Part shown: positions 27,422-37,157 of the stretch, in pieces
Layout of the letters: every line of letters begins with the position of its first letter
Numbering within the stretch: position 1 is the stretch's first letter
DNA from: Acidiferrum sp963764675
GTDB lineage: Bacteria; Acidobacteriota; Terriglobia; Acidiferrales; UBA7541
Assembly (NCBI GenBank): GCA_963764675.1
Contig: CAVXTQ010000007.1
Span: 186,001 to 250,000 of the forward strand
Direction of reading: 5' to 3'
DNA length: 64,000 bases
The notes under the pieces: generated by a model
What the model was told of the DNA's origin: nothing
Seen by the model: only the letters and a program-made list of their open reading frames with translations
Database searches by the model: none
Program-made: the position numbers and the translations under genes

Positions 27422-28140
27422 ATTGGCAGAATCAAGTCGCCGTCGTCTCGGGAGCCACGAGCGGCATTGGACGGGCAATCGCTCTCGCCCTTGCCGAACG
27501 TGGAGTGAGCCTCGCGGTCATTGGACGTGATGCGGACCGGCTTGAAGAAGTTGCCGCGCAGGCTCGTGCAAACAGCCGCGCTGTACTCACATATCGAGCA
27601 GACCTGAATGATGACCAGGATATCGCTCGGCTGCGCGACGATCTTCGCAAAAGTGTTTCAACGATCGACATCTTGGTTCACAGTGTCGGGGCATTCCACA
27701 TGGCGCCGATCGAGAAGACCCCGGTCACGGAGCTCGACCGGCTCTATCGCACAAACGCGCGGGCTCCGTATGTCCTTACGCAGGCACTGCTACCTATGAT
27801 CCGCGTGAGTCGTGGGCAGATTGTGTTCGTCAATTCCAGTGTCGGGCTGGCCTCGCGACCTTGGGTTGCCGCTTATTCTGCTAGCAAGCACGCGCTCCGA
27901 GCGATTGCCGATTCCTTGCGCGCCGAGGTCAATGCCGACGGCGTTCGCGTGCTGAGCGTTTATCCTGGGCGGACCGCAACACCGCAACAGAAGACCATAC
28001 ATGAAATGGAAGGCAAGCAATATTGTCCGGAGACGCTTCTGCAACCAGAAGACGTAGCCACTACCATTCTGGATGCCCTCGCAATGGCGCGTACAGCCGA
28101 AGTGACCGACATCCGAATTCGACCTCTCAAGAAGTCCTAG
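27418..28140 (+). CDS. Short-chain dehydrogenase/reductase
   Basis: 240 residues, a classical SDR: VSGATSGIGRAIALALAERG (TGxxxGIG-type), HSVGAF in place of NNAG, a catalytic Ser in FVNSSVG, and YSASK (Tyr-x3-Lys). Start GTG 27418 overlaps the upstream stop. In this cassette it probably reduces a keto nucleotide sugar or its side chain, but it could be any NAD(P)-dependent step. Confidence 0.85.
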   Translation: MNWQNQVAVVSGATSGIGRAIALALAERGVSLAVIGRDADRLEEVAAQARANSRAVLTYRADLNDDQDIARLRDDLRKSVSTIDILVHSVGAFHMAPIEKTPVTELDRLYRTNARAPYVLTQALLPMIRVSRGQIVFVNSSVGLASRPWVAAYSASKHALRAIADSLRAEVNADGVRVLSVYPGRTATPQQKTIHEMEGKQYCPETLLQPEDVATTILDALAMARTAEVTDIRIRPLKKS

Positions 28141-28158
28141 CTGAAGAGGAAAAACTCC

Positions 28159-29469
28159 GTGAGTATCTCTAACGTTACAAGCAACCCTTTAATGAACATT
28201 GTGTCCACTGACCGGAAGGTGGTCAAAGAAGCCGGGCATGTCGGACCATCCTGCCGATTCTGCGGCACCGGTTTGGAGCACACCTTTGTGAACTTGGGGA
28301 TGTCTCCACTATGCGAGAGCTTCCTTCGTGCCGACCAGCTCAACCAGATGGAGCCTTTTTACCCTCTCCACGTTTATGTTTGTGGAGAATGCTTTCTCGT
28401 TCAGCTACAGGAATACGTCGCTCCAGAAGCGATATTCAATGACTACGCATATTTCTCCTCTTTCTCAGATAGCTGGTTGACCCACGCCAAGAACTATTCA
28501 GAGTCGGTAACCAAGCTCCTCCATTTAGACGACGCCAGCCTTGTCGTCGAATTGGCAAGCAATGACGGATATCTTCTGCAGAACTTTGTCAGGTCCGGCA
28601 TCCCCTGCTTGGGCATCGAACCGGCCGCAAATGTCGCGGAGGTGGCCATCTCTAAGGGTGTGCCCACGATCTCCAGATTCTTTGATCGGGAAGCGGCCAT
28701 TGAACTCGCCGCTGATGGAAAAATGGCCGATCTCTTGATCGGCAACAATGTTCTGGCGCAAGTACCAGATCTGAACAACTTTGTTGCAGGGATGAAGATT
28801 CTCCTGAAGCCGAGTGGCGTAATCACCATGGAGTTTCCCCATCTCCTCCGGCTCATGCAGGAGAACCAGTTCGATACCATTTACCACGAACACTTCTCGT
28901 ACTTTTCGTTCTGGACGGTGGAGAGGATTTTTTCAGCTCATGGGCTAGTCGTATTTGACGTCGACGAACTCTCAACACATGGCGGCTCGCTGCGCATTTA
29001 TGCTGGGCACGCTGCGGACACTTCGAAACGGCCTACATCGCGTGTCGAAGAACTACGGACACGAGAAATACGCTTCGGCGTGAATCGCCTGGAAACCTAC
29101 GCGAGCTTTGACGAGCAAGTCAAGGACACTAAATGCAAGTTGCTTGATTTCCTCATTGGTGCAAGACGTGAGAAGAAGCAGGTAGTCGGATACGGCGCAC
29201 CGGGCAAGGGCAACACGTTGTTGAACTATTGCGGCATCCGCTCCGAATTCCTTGAATACACAGTCGATAGGAACGTGCATAAACATGGCAAGTTCCTTCC
29301 AGGAACGCATATTCCGATCCGTCCTCCGGAACGAATTCGCGAGACACGTCCCGACTATGTGCTGATTCTCCCCTGGAATCTGAAATCCGAGATCATGGAG
29401 CAAAACGCCTACATCAAGAGCTGGAACGGACGCTTCGTTGTGCCGATTCCAGAGGTGAAAGTGTACTGA
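28159..29469 (+). CDS. Sugar C-methyltransferase family (zinc-binding N-terminus, SAM domain, C-terminal Methyltransf_14-like domain)
   Basis: 436 residues. The N-terminus has a four-Cys site (CRFCGTGLEH, then YVCGECFLVQL) typical of NDP-hexose C-methyltransferases such as TylCIII/NovU. The SAM fold follows (VVELASNDGYLLQNF, LIGNNVLAQVPDLNNF, FEHFSYF-like YHEHFSYFS). The C-terminal domain carries GYGAPGKGNTLLNYCGI. It would add a methyl group to carbon 3 of a 4-keto deoxysugar, giving a branched sugar. Start GTG 28159. Its position next to RfbC-, RfbF- and SDR-like genes supports this. Confidence 0.87.
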   Translation: MSISNVTSNPLMNIVSTDRKVVKEAGHVGPSCRFCGTGLEHTFVNLGMSPLCESFLRADQLNQMEPFYPLHVYVCGECFLVQLQEYVAPEAIFNDYAYFSSFSDSWLTHAKNYSESVTKLLHLDDASLVVELASNDGYLLQNFVRSGIPCLGIEPAANVAEVAISKGVPTISRFFDREAAIELAADGKMADLLIGNNVLAQVPDLNNFVAGMKILLKPSGVITMEFPHLLRLMQENQFDTIYHEHFSYFSFWTVERIFSAHGLVVFDVDELSTHGGSLRIYAGHAADTSKRPTSRVEELRTREIRFGVNRLETYASFDEQVKDTKCKLLDFLIGARREKKQVVGYGAPGKGNTLLNYCGIRSEFLEYTVDRNVHKHGKFLPGTHIPIRPPERIRETRPDYVLILPWNLKSEIMEQNAYIKSWNGRFVVPIPEVKVY

Positions 29470-29517
29470 AGCGCTCCCCGCGCTACGACGCACGAAGTTG
29501 GAAAGGAGTTGGGAAAG

Positions 29518-30348
29518 ATGAAAGTCGTTCTTTTTTGCGGGGGACTTGGCCTTCGCATCCGTGATGCTGAAGACCTCCCGAAGCCCATGGTTCATATCGG
29601 GTACCGCCCTATTCTTTGGCATGTGATGAAGTACTACGCACATTTTGGACATAAGGATTTCATTCTTTGTCTGGGCTACCGGGCGGATGTCGTGAAAAAT
29701 TATTTCTTGAATTACAATGAGTGTGCTTCCAACGACTTTGTCCTTTCGGGCGGCAACAATAAACTCGAACTATTCAACCGGGACATCGCCGACTGGCGTA
29801 TCACCTTCGCTGACACCGGAATCAATTCCAACATAGGCCAACGCCTCAAAGCAGTTGAAAAATATTTAGACGGAGAGGACGAGTTCCTGGCGAACTATAG
29901 CGATGGCCTTACCAACATGCCTCTGCCGCAACAATTGGAGCACTTTCACGAGCATGACAAAATCGCCAGCTTCCTCTGTGTGCGGCCAAACCTAAGCTAT
30001 CACCTGGTCTCGTTGCAGAGAGGCAACAGCAATTTGGTTTCAGAGATTCGCGCCATTGACAACGGAGATATGCGAATCAATGGGGGCTTTTTCATCTTCA
30101 AGAAGCAAATCTTCGACTATATCCGAGCCCAAGAGGAACTCGTGCTCGAGCCGTTCAGCCGGCTTGTGGCTGAGGAGCAGTTGATCGGCTATCCCTACGA
30201 CGGATTTTGGACCAGTATGGATACCTTCAAAGACAAGCAGCGACTGGAAAATCTGTGCAGCGCCGGAGTTGCGCCCTGGGAAGTGTGGAAGACAAACGGT
30301 AACGGCAAGCATCATGCCGCGGTAAGCGCTGCTATCGGGAGCTTTTGA
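29518..30348 (+). CDS. Glucose-1-phosphate cytidylyltransferase-like nucleotidyltransferase (RfbF-like)
   Basis: 276 residues from ATG 29518, which follows AAAGGAGTTGGGAAAG, a good ribosome site; the upstream TTG is not needed. N-terminal LFCGGLGLRIRD is the nucleotide-binding GG-x-GxR motif. LPKPMVHIGYRPILWHVMKYYAHFG, NYSDGLTN and NGGFFIFKKQIFDYI follow. The size and FxMKYYxHFG pattern fit RfbF, which makes CDP-glucose. The specificity for CTP is inferred. Confidence 0.85.
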   Translation: MKVVLFCGGLGLRIRDAEDLPKPMVHIGYRPILWHVMKYYAHFGHKDFILCLGYRADVVKNYFLNYNECASNDFVLSGGNNKLELFNRDIADWRITFADTGINSNIGQRLKAVEKYLDGEDEFLANYSDGLTNMPLPQQLEHFHEHDKIASFLCVRPNLSYHLVSLQRGNSNLVSEIRAIDNGDMRINGGFFIFKKQIFDYIRAQEELVLEPFSRLVAEEQLIGYPYDGFWTSMDTFKDKQRLENLCSAGVAPWEVWKTNGNGKHHAAVSAAIGSF

Positions 30349-30357
30349 GCGCACCAA

Positions 30358-31008
30358 ATGCTTCCCCTAGACATACCCAGGAACGGTGGCTCACCCCTCA
30401 GAGTTCTCTGCCTCGGATCTCACTCTGACGACATCGAAATCGGCTGCGGCGGGACACTGTTGCGGCTCCTTTCCGAACGCAGAAACCTGAGTGTCCATTG
30501 GATTGTCTTTAGTTCCAACAAACGGCGAGAGAGAGAAGCGCAACAGAGCGCCAGGCTGTTCCTTAACCACGCGAAGCAAAAAAAGATCGTGGTCAAGCAT
30601 TTTCGTGACGGTTTTTTCCCGTTCGACGGGCCAAAAATCAAGAGTGCTTTTGAGCGCTTGAAAAGAATGTCCCCGGATGTGATTTTCACGCACAATCAGA
30701 AGGATGCCCACCAAGATCATCGCCTGATAGCGGAACTGAGCTGGAACACTTTCCGAGACCACCTGATCCTCGAGTACGAGATTCCGAAGTACGATGGCGA
30801 CTTGGGGCGGCCGAATGTTTTTGTGCCACTCGAACAGGAAATATACGAAAAAAAGGTCCGCTACATTACGGAGACCTTTAAGACTCAGAGCACGAAGCAC
30901 TGGTTCCGAAACGAAACATTTCTTGCCCTAATGCGCCTGCGCGGCATGGAGTGCGTCGCGTCAAGTGGCTACGCCGAGGCTTTTTTCTGTCGCAAGCTAG
31001 TACTGTAG
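30358..31008 (+). CDS. PIG-L family deacetylase
   Basis: 216 residues with the zinc motif SHSDDIEIGCGG near the N-terminus (HxDD; Asp as general base) and the second metal site HNQKDAHQDHRL. PIG-L enzymes remove N-acetyl groups from GlcNAc-type or related substrates. It is nine bases from the nucleotidyltransferase stop and belongs to the same cassette. Its pairing with DUF4910 may hint at a deacetylation or amide hydrolysis step on the branched sugar. Confidence 0.85.
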   Translation: MLPLDIPRNGGSPLRVLCLGSHSDDIEIGCGGTLLRLLSERRNLSVHWIVFSSNKRREREAQQSARLFLNHAKQKKIVVKHFRDGFFPFDGPKIKSAFERLKRMSPDVIFTHNQKDAHQDHRLIAELSWNTFRDHLILEYEIPKYDGDLGRPNVFVPLEQEIYEKKVRYITETFKTQSTKHWFRNETFLALMRLRGMECVASSGYAEAFFCRKLVL

Positions 31009-31129
31009 AAAGCTCTTCCTAAGGCACGCAGTTCGACTGCTTAAACGGCCCACGACCCAAACCACGGAGTCCGGTTCATCAGGCCCATTCCCTAATATCT
31101 AAGAATCCACACTGAGAGAAAAGCTTGCC

Positions 31130-32200
31130 ATGAACAGTATCCGTATTCAGCGCGCTTTGAGTTGCTGGAAGATTGTTCGGCCTTTCTTGCCGATAGTCGC
31201 TGCAGTCTTTGGCTGGCTGTATCCGGCCAACTCTGCCGTGGCACAGACCATCACCTATGTCCAGGGCAATTACGCGACGCCACAAACGGCTCAAGCTTCG
31301 GTGAATATCACGTACAGTGCCGCGCAGACGGCTGGCGACTTGAATGTGGTCGTCGTGGGGTGGAATGACAGCACGGCCACCGTCAGCACCGTTGCAGACA
31401 AGAGCGGCAACCTGTACGTACGCGCAGTTGGCCCGACCCTTGTAAGCGGCTCGCTATCCCAGTCGATCTACTACGCCAAGAATATTCTGCCGGCGACTGC
31501 GGGGGCGAACGTCGTCACGGTAACGTTCTCGACCGCTGCGACCTATGCGGACGTCCGCATTCTGGAGTATCGCGGTGCGGACCTGACCAACCCGGTCGAC
31601 GTCTTCGCTGCAGCGAGCGGCAGCAGTACCGCCGCCAACAGTGGCTCGGTAACGACCACCAATGCTACCGATCTTCTCTTTGGCGCGAATATTGTCAGGA
31701 GTTGGACCAAGGCGGCGGGTACCAGCTTTACACAGAGGATCCTCACGGTGCCGGATGACGACATCGCCGAGGACCGCATGGTCTCGGCTACTGGCAGCTA
31801 CAATGCCACCGCGACTCTCGGCTCCTCTGCAGGTTGGATCATGCAGATGGTTGCCTTCCGGACACCAAGTTCAGGCGTAGGCGACACCACACCGCCAACC
31901 GCTCCGGCTAATCTGACGGCAACGGCAAGCGGCAGCCAGATCAACCTGAGCTGGACGGCATCCACCGACAACGTTGGGGTGACTGGGTATCTGGTGGAAC
32001 GATGCCAGGGCGCCTCGTGCGCGAACTTTGCGCAGATCGCAACGCCAACCACAACGACCTACAGCGACGTGAGTCTGGCGCCAGGCAGCTACAGCTATCG
32101 TGTGCGTGCGACGGATGCGGCAGGGAACTTGAGCACTTATTCGAACGTGGCCACCGGAGCGATCGCGGACACTAAGCCCCAACCGCCCCGGCCAACCTGA
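31130..32200 (+). CDS. Giant secreted FN3/propeller protein, N-terminal piece (frame broken)
   Basis: 356 residues beginning with a signal-like sequence (FLPIVAAVFGWLYPANSAVAQ). A module of about 200 residues follows, from VQGNYATPQTAQ to WIMQMVAFR, and then one FN3-like domain with the repeated core GYLVERCQGASC. Reading stops inside the linker before the next FN3 domain. The linker is one base shorter than its counterpart between the module and the first domain (20 versus 21 bases, near 32175). Adding one base rejoins it to the frame of the downstream piece ending at 36945. ATG 31130 follows GAGAGAAAAG. Confidence 0.8.
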   Translation: MNSIRIQRALSCWKIVRPFLPIVAAVFGWLYPANSAVAQTITYVQGNYATPQTAQASVNITYSAAQTAGDLNVVVVGWNDSTATVSTVADKSGNLYVRAVGPTLVSGSLSQSIYYAKNILPATAGANVVTVTFSTAATYADVRILEYRGADLTNPVDVFAAASGSSTAANSGSVTTTNATDLLFGANIVRSWTKAAGTSFTQRILTVPDDDIAEDRMVSATGSYNATATLGSSAGWIMQMVAFRTPSSGVGDTTPPTAPANLTATASGSQINLSWTASTDNVGVTGYLVERCQGASCANFAQIATPTTTTYSDVSLAPGSYSYRVRATDAAGNLSTYSNVATGAIADTKPQPPRPT

Positions 32201-32229
32201 CGGCAACGGCAAGCGGTAGTCAGATCAAT

Positions 32230-35200
32230 TTGAGCTGGACGGCATCCACCGATAACGTCGGGGTGACTGGGTATCTGGTGGAACGATGCCAAGGCGCTTC
32301 ATGTGCGAACTTTGCACAAATCGCGACGCCAACCACAACAACCTACAGCGATTCGGGCTTGGCAGCGGGAAGCTACAATTATCGTGTGCGCGCGACCGAT
32401 GCGGCGAACAATCTCAGCTCATACTCGAACATTGCGACCGCTTCGGTTTCAACCGCAGTCACACCGACGGCTCCAACTAACGTGGTAGCTACGGCGGCCA
32501 CCGGCCCTGGACCGGTCGTCATCGCCGCTCAAAACCTTTACGACACGAACTTCACAACGTCCCACGTAACAACGGCATTTGACAGCACTGGCGGGGACGT
32601 GCTCGTGATATGCGCTTCTTCGCACGCTGGTGTCTCATTCACTCCGAGCGACAACTTTGGCAATCGTTGGATCCCAATAGCCGGGCCGACCAGTACCACC
32701 GCAGGATCCGATTTGCGAACGGAGATTTGGTATGCATCGAGTCCTACGGTAGGACCTGGTCATACCGTCACCGTCGGCCTCTCCGCGGCTGAGCCCATCA
32801 TTATTTCCGTCATCGTCACGAAAGGCTCCAATATTTCCTCACCGATTGATGCGGTCTCCCTGCTAGGTAGCGACAACGGAACCCAATCGACGAACGTGGT
32901 CAGCCCTAGCGTCACCACCACACCCGTGAACGATCTCTTGATCGGTTTCGCGAAGGATAACGGCGCCATCTTCCAGCCCGGCACAGGTTTTACGCAGCAA
33001 GCCGCAGCCTCTTCGCCCTTCTTCGACGCGGAGACTGGCTCGGCGGCAACTCCGGGGAACTACCACGTCGCATTCACCATCACTACACCCGATACGTGGC
33101 AATCAGCAGTGGTGGCCGCCGCGAACAACCCCAACCAGGTGACTCTCACTTGGACGGCATCGACGGAAACCGGCGGAACGATTGCCAACTATTTGGTAGA
33201 GCGCTGCCAGGGCGCCGCCTGCACAAACTTTGCGCAGATCGGGACAACGAATAGCGTGACATTCAACGACACGGGCCTAACTGCATCGACAAGCTACAGC
33301 TATCGCATCCGCGCCCAGGATACGTCCAGCGTGATGGGTCCTTACTCGAGCACCGCTTCCGTGGCGACCCCAGCCTCGATCCCGACGTTGCCGGGAAACT
33401 TGACGGCGACCGCAACGTCAAGCACACAGATCAATTTGACCTGGATGGCGTCCACGGAAACCGGAGGCGCCGTAAACAGCTACCGGGTGGAACGCTGCCA
33501 GGGCGTCAGTTGCACCACCTTTGCGCAGGCCGGTACTTCCACGACTACCACATTTAGCGACACAACCCTCGCGGCCTCCACCAGCTACACCTATCGTGTT
33601 CGAGCACAGGACGCAGCAAGCAATCTGGGTCCGTATTCCAATTTGGCGATCGCCACGACGTCTGCAGTTGGAGACACTACCCCGCCGACGGCACCGAGCA
33701 ATCTCACGGCTACGGCCAGTGGTACGCAAATTAGCCTGAGCTGGAGCCCGTCAACGGACAACGTGGGTGTAACCGGTTATCTAGTGGAGCGGTGCCAAGG
33801 CTCTGGTTGCTCGGCCTTCACACAGATTGCCACGCCCACGCCCACGAGCACGACCTACGTGGACACAGGCTTATTGGCAGGCACTACCTTCAGCTACCGA
33901 GTGCGGGCGACAGACGCGGCGGGTAACCTTAGCGCGTATTCCGGAGTAACGAGCGCCACGACCACTTCTTCAACCACAGGCATCGCCTTCATGCAGAGCA
34001 ACTACGCGACGCCGCAGACACCACAAACCACGGTCGCGGTCACATATACCGCAGCCCAAACAGTCGGCGACCTAAACGTGGCCGTCATCGGTTGGAACGA
34101 TGCTACTTCGCTCGTAAACACCGTTGTCGACAGTATGGGGAATCTATACACGCGTGCAGTGGGGCCCACTGTTCTGACCGGCTCACTGTCACAATCGATC
34201 TACTACGCGAAGAGCATCGCGTCGGCAGCCGCCGGAGCGAACACCGTCACGGTGACTTTCTCGAGCGCGGCCACTTATCCAGACATCCGAATTCTGGAGT
34301 ACAGCGGAGCGGATCCAATCAGTCCTGTAGACGTAGCGGCTGCAGCCAGTGGCAGCAGTGCCAGCGCCAGCAGCGGTTCCGCCACCACCACCAACGCAAC
34401 CGACCTCGTCTTCGGGGCGAACATTGTGGGTACGTTTACAAGTGGGCCTGGCAGTGGCTTCACGCAGAGAATCCTCACGTCACCAGACGGCGACCAAGTC
34501 GAAGACCGCACAGTCACGGCCACCGGCAGCTATAGTGCCACTTCATCACTTACCTCAGCCGGCCCGTGGATCATGCAGATGGTTGCCTTCCGGAATCCAA
34601 CAGGTTCAGGTGCGCCCGCGCCCCCGACGGCGCCGAGCAATCTGACGGCTTTGGCGGCTAGCGTGAGCCAGATCAATCTAAACTGGACCGCATCGAGCAG
34701 CAATATAGGATTGGCAAACTATATCGTGCAAAGATGTCAGGGTGCAGGCTGCACGAATTTTGCCCAGATTGCCGTAACCGCACTTAGGAACACCTACAGC
34801 GACACAGGCTTATCGTCGAGTACGAGCTACAGCTATAGAGTGCAGGCTGTCGACACTGCCGGCAATTCCAGCCCGTTCTCGAATGTTGCAACCACGAGCA
34901 CATTGGCTCCTCAAGCGCCTACCGCGCCGAGCAATCTGACGGCTACGGCGATCAGCGTAAGCCAGATTAATCTGAGCTGGACCGCGTCGACGAGCAACGT
35001 AGGGCTGGCAAACTATATCGTGCAAAGGTGCCAGGGTGCCGGCTGCACGAACTTTGCGCAGATCAGCACGCCGGCGACAACCTCTTACAACGATACTGGT
35101 CTTACTACCAATACGAGCTACAGCTACCGGGTGCAAGCCATCGACACAGCCGGAAATCTGAGCGCATTCTCGAACCCGGTCACTGCGGCTACGTTGAGCG

Positions 35201-36945
35201 GCAGTACGCTCTCCATCACGCCCCGAACGACAGTGCTCACATTCACGGGAACCCAACAGTTCAATGCGAGCAGCATGGGAGTCACTTGGTCGGTTGATGG
35301 CGTCGTGGGAGGGTCGGCGGCTACAGGCACGATCACGACCGCGGGGTTATACACACCACCAGGGGCAACCGGCACCCACACGGTGACGGCGACGGTCTCG
35401 ACGCAGTCCGCTAACTCGACGGTTTACATCAGCAACTACCCCGGGATGTTTACTCATCACAACGACAACGGGCGGACGGGGCTGAACCCCAACGAAACCG
35501 TACTCACTCCGACGAACGTCAGTCAAACCCAATTTGGACGTCTCTTCTCATACGCGGTTGATGGGATCTCCTACGCCTCGCCGCTCTATGTGGCGAACGT
35601 AAACGTCAATGGAAAGGGTTTCCACAATGTCGTGTATGTCGCCACTGAGCACGACAGCGTCTACGCTTTTGACGCAGACGGACTAAGTAGCACTCCGCTC
35701 TGGAAGGTGAGTTTCCTCCAGACTGGAGTCACTACGGTCCCATGCGCCGATGTGGGCGAATGCGGCGATATACCCACCGAGATCGGAATCACTAGCACGC
35801 CGGTCATTGATCCGAGTACCGGCACCCTCTACGTCGTCGCCAAAACCAAGGAGGGTACGAACTATGTGCAGCGGTTGCACGCTCTAGACATCACAACTGG
35901 AGCTGAGAAGCTCGGCGGGCCGGTTGTCATTCAAGCGAGCGTCGCTGGAAGTGGTGATGGGTCAACCACCGTGGCGTTCAATTCCCTTCGAGAGAATCAG
36001 CGCACCGGACTTCTCCTCAACAACGGCGTCATCTACCTCGGATTTGGATCGCATGGGGATAATCCGCCGTATCACGGCTGGATCATCGGCTATAACGCGA
36101 CCAGTTTGCAGCAAACGATGGCGTATTGTTCGACTCCTGACGGCACCGAGGGCGGGATATGGCAGAGCGGTGGGGGCTTGGCCACAGACTCGAGTGGGAA
36201 CCTCTTCTTTGCGGCCGGCAATGGCGACTTCAGCGCCAATACCGGCGGCAGGAACTATGGCGATTCGGTCGAGAAACTGAGTCCCACCGGCACTGTGCTG
36301 GATTACTTCACGCCGTTTAACCAGGCGTTCATGTCCAGCACCAATATCGAGCTTGGATCCGCCGGACCTGTGATGCTTTTGGATCAGCCAGGTCCAAACC
36401 CGCACCTTCTGGTCACGGCAGCCAAGAACGGGACGATCTATGTGGTCAGCCGAGACTCAATGGGCGGCTACAACCCGAGCAACGATAGTCAGATCGTTCA
36501 GGATCTAATCAATGCGCTCCTGAACTCAGACGCGGAAAACGGAAACTACAGTTCACCTGCCTACTTCAACGGCTTCGTGTACTTCTCCGCGGCCCAGGAT
36601 AAGCTCAAGGCCTTCCAGCTGACAAGCGGACTACTGTCCACATCGCCCAGTTCGCAATCCTCGGTCAGCTATCCCTACCGTGGAGGATCGTTTTCCGTTT
36701 CGGCCAACGGCACGAGCAACGCCATCTTGTGGGTTATGCAGGACAACACGAACACCAACCCTGACGGTGGAGTGCTCCGGGCTTACGACGCAACCAATCT
36801 GGCAACTGAATTCTACGACTCGGCCCAGGCCGGAACGCGCGATGCCCTCGACGTGGCTGACAAATTCAGCATTCCGACTGTCGCCAACGGGAAGGTCTTT
36901 GCGATGACACGAAGCGCGCTCGTCGTGTTCGGTCTATTGCCGTAA
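32230..36945 (+). CDS. Giant secreted FN3/propeller protein, C-terminal piece
   Basis: This is the continuation of the gene starting at 31130; the frame is open from about 32176 and the first internal TTG at 32230 is not a natural start. Domain order is: FN3; a divergent copy of the 200-residue module (about 32510-33110); three FN3; a close copy of the module (about 33980-34600); two FN3; an Ig-like segment (LSITPRTTVLTFTGTQQF); then a PQQ/YncE-type beta-propeller of about 500 residues (SPLYVANVNVNGKGFHNVVYVATEHDSVYAFD, TSTPVIDPSTGTLYVVAKT). The intact protein would have about 1,940 residues, be exported, and probably bind or scaffold the polysaccharide; no catalytic site is seen. Confidence 0.8.
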   Translation: MSWTASTDNVGVTGYLVERCQGASCANFAQIATPTTTTYSDSGLAAGSYNYRVRATDAANNLSSYSNIATASVSTAVTPTAPTNVVATAATGPGPVVIAAQNLYDTNFTTSHVTTAFDSTGGDVLVICASSHAGVSFTPSDNFGNRWIPIAGPTSTTAGSDLRTEIWYASSPTVGPGHTVTVGLSAAEPIIISVIVTKGSNISSPIDAVSLLGSDNGTQSTNVVSPSVTTTPVNDLLIGFAKDNGAIFQPGTGFTQQAAASSPFFDAETGSAATPGNYHVAFTITTPDTWQSAVVAAANNPNQVTLTWTASTETGGTIANYLVERCQGAACTNFAQIGTTNSVTFNDTGLTASTSYSYRIRAQDTSSVMGPYSSTASVATPASIPTLPGNLTATATSSTQINLTWMASTETGGAVNSYRVERCQGVSCTTFAQAGTSTTTTFSDTTLAASTSYTYRVRAQDAASNLGPYSNLAIATTSAVGDTTPPTAPSNLTATASGTQISLSWSPSTDNVGVTGYLVERCQGSGCSAFTQIATPTPTSTTYVDTGLLAGTTFSYRVRATDAAGNLSAYSGVTSATTTSSTTGIAFMQSNYATPQTPQTTVAVTYTAAQTVGDLNVAVIGWNDATSLVNTVVDSMGNLYTRAVGPTVLTGSLSQSIYYAKSIASAAAGANTVTVTFSSAATYPDIRILEYSGADPISPVDVAAAASGSSASASSGSATTTNATDLVFGANIVGTFTSGPGSGFTQRILTSPDGDQVEDRTVTATGSYSATSSLTSAGPWIMQMVAFRNPTGSGAPAPPTAPSNLTALAASVSQINLNWTASSSNIGLANYIVQRCQGAGCTNFAQIAVTALRNTYSDTGLSSSTSYSYRVQAVDTAGNSSPFSNVATTSTLAPQAPTAPSNLTATAISVSQINLSWTASTSNVGLANYIVQRCQGAGCTNFAQISTPATTSYNDTGLTTNTSYSYRVQAIDTAGNLSAFSNPVTAATLSGSTLSITPRTTVLTFTGTQQFNASSMGVTWSVDGVVGGSAATGTITTAGLYTPPGATGTHTVTATVSTQSANSTVYISNYPGMFTHHNDNGRTGLNPNETVLTPTNVSQTQFGRLFSYAVDGISYASPLYVANVNVNGKGFHNVVYVATEHDSVYAFDADGLSSTPLWKVSFLQTGVTTVPCADVGECGDIPTEIGITSTPVIDPSTGTLYVVAKTKEGTNYVQRLHALDITTGAEKLGGPVVIQASVAGSGDGSTTVAFNSLRENQRTGLLLNNGVIYLGFGSHGDNPPYHGWIIGYNATSLQQTMAYCSTPDGTEGGIWQSGGGLATDSSGNLFFAAGNGDFSANTGGRNYGDSVEKLSPTGTVLDYFTPFNQAFMSSTNIELGSAGPVMLLDQPGPNPHLLVTAAKNGTIYVVSRDSMGGYNPSNDSQIVQDLINALLNSDAENGNYSSPAYFNGFVYFSAAQDKLKAFQLTSGLLSTSPSSQSSVSYPYRGGSFSVSANGTSNAILWVMQDNTNTNPDGGVLRAYDATNLATEFYDSAQAGTRDALDVADKFSIPTVANGKVFAMTRSALVVFGLLP

Positions 36946-37157
36946 TGGCGGGCGTTCCTTGTTGGCAGGTACAAAACCATCTGAAAGATCAGCGGACGGC
37001 TAAAGCTCCTTCGTTCAAGCAATACGAGACGAGTCCACATTCGCTGTAAGGCTCGTACCCGGCCGCTGGCTCACGGCGGAACAGCGTTGCCTGAAGCAAG
37101 CGGGAATACGTGTGTGCCGCGGGCGCATGAGTGCGTCCGTCGAAGCGCGAGGATCGA

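Noticed and set aside
31900..35200. Repeated GAACGATGCCAGGGCGC-like units could be taken for a CRISPR-like array
   Set aside because: The repeats are coding copies of fibronectin-III domains, spaced by about 270 bases and in frame; there are no short spacers.
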